Positions 63,800-64,000 of a stretch of DNA of 64,000 nt are shown piece by piece. Location: NCBI RefSeq assembly GCF_900110875.1, contig NZ_FOFM01000006.1, forward strand, positions 124,001 to 188,000. Reading direction: 5' to 3'. The notes below the pieces were generated by a model, which saw nothing but the letters and a program-made list of their open reading frames with translations, ran no database searches and was not told the origin of the DNA. A program made the position numbers and the translations under genes. Source of the DNA: Pseudovibrio axinellae. GTDB taxonomy: Bacteria > Pseudomonadota > Alphaproteobacteria > Rhizobiales > Stappiaceae. How positions within the stretch are numbered: position 1 is the first letter of the stretch; each line of letters opens with the position of its first letter.

Positions 63800-63830
63800 A
63801 AAAAAGGCGCATGCTGATTGCATGCGCCTT
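63800..63830. terminator. Terminator between the GST operon and barrel gene
   Basis: A perfect 11-bp stem (63804-63814 with 63820-63830) with a 5-base loop has an A-run on its left, so it acts best on the minus strand (T-run follows) for the barrel gene. On the plus strand the T-run is short. Confidence 0.82.
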
Positions 63831-63848
63831 GATAATCAAACAGCCGAC

Positions 63849-64000
63849 TTAGAACTTCATAGATACGCCAGCACGGATCAGGTTTTCATCGAGTTTAGTT
63901 TTCTCGGTTGTTCCTGCAAAGTCAAACTTCTGGTCACCGAAGTCCTGGTAGAGGTATTCAACGCGTGCTGTCAGAGTATCACTCACAGCACGTTCAACAC
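63849..64000 (-). CDS. Outer-membrane barrel protein, C-terminal part (cut by window edge)
   Basis: Only the last 50 or so codons are visible; the gene begins beyond the right edge. The residues VERAVSDTLTARVEYLYQDF, then GDQKFDFAGTTEKTKLDENL and finally IRAGVSMKF, include a tyrosine-rich strand and the terminal strand of a small barrel ending in Phe. This is typical of the Omp25/Omp31 (opacity-like) surface proteins of alphaproteobacteria. The family call rests on this tail alone. A strong terminator lies just downstream, within the GST intergenic region. Confidence 0.72.
   Translation of the reverse strand, partial: VERAVSDTLTARVEYLYQDFGDQKFDFAGTTEKTKLDENLIRAGVSMKF

Overview
The window looks like a chromosomal segment of an alphaproteobacterium, probably a marine member of the Hyphomicrobiales (Stappiaceae, Pseudovibrio-like). 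This rests on the protein families (DUF992, DUF1402, DUF3775, a UvrB with a long N-terminal extension, separated carA and carB, dnaG next to rpoD), the moderate GC content and a direct-repeat SOS box of the alphaproteobacterial type. The genus is an inference; no ribosomal RNA gene is present. I see no prophage, IS element, CRISPR array or integrase.

Layout. 0-5 kb: sbcC (cut by the left edge) and sbcD, a pirin-like protein, an arsR-arsC pair behind a clear palindromic operator, and a BadF-type sugar kinase. 5-11 kb: a CAU tRNA (probably tRNA-Ile2), an AI-2E family permease, a SIMPL-domain secreted protein, two convergent MFS transporters and a small membrane protein. 11-24 kb is the housekeeping core: yqeY, dnaG and rpoD on the minus strand, then carA, a merR gene, an almost empty 1.2 kb stretch, a small XRE regulator, carB and greA. 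24-33 kb: a soluble globin-coupled chemotaxis sensor, an Lrp/AsnC regulator, an ELM1-like protein, trxB with a LysR regulator, a likely small RNA, msrP and a GT1 glycosyltransferase. 33-44 kb: an EF-G-like GTPase lacking the catalytic histidine, DUF992 and barrel-like secreted proteins, an aspartate aminotransferase, GtrA, DUF3775, a 42-residue membrane protein, an EamA exporter, a pseudoazurin-like cupredoxin, a HAD phosphatase and Dps. 44-47 kb: uvrB with an SOS box.

47-55 kb is the most accessory part. Two adjacent, diverged paralogous secreted proteins of unknown family are followed by a tandem array of four FadL-type outer-membrane transporters. The array has a period of about 1.83 kb, and three of its members carry the same blocks in their upstream regions. 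55-64 kb: a DUF1624 membrane acyltransferase-like protein, an RlpA protein followed by a DUF1402 protein with transglycosylase-like motifs, a metallo-beta-lactamase-fold hydrolase, a cold-shock-domain protein with a glycine/arginine-rich N-terminus, rlmJ, a secreted unknown, hemG, two tandem glutathione S-transferases and the end of an outer-membrane barrel gene.

Most genes form short units that end in well-formed intrinsic terminators, several of them shared by convergent genes. Regulatory sites directly visible include the arsR palindrome, a carA promoter with a palindrome in its spacer, the uvrB SOS box and a TGACCAA-N9-TTGGTCA site at 59.2 kb. All family names come from motif recognition by eye; no database search was run.
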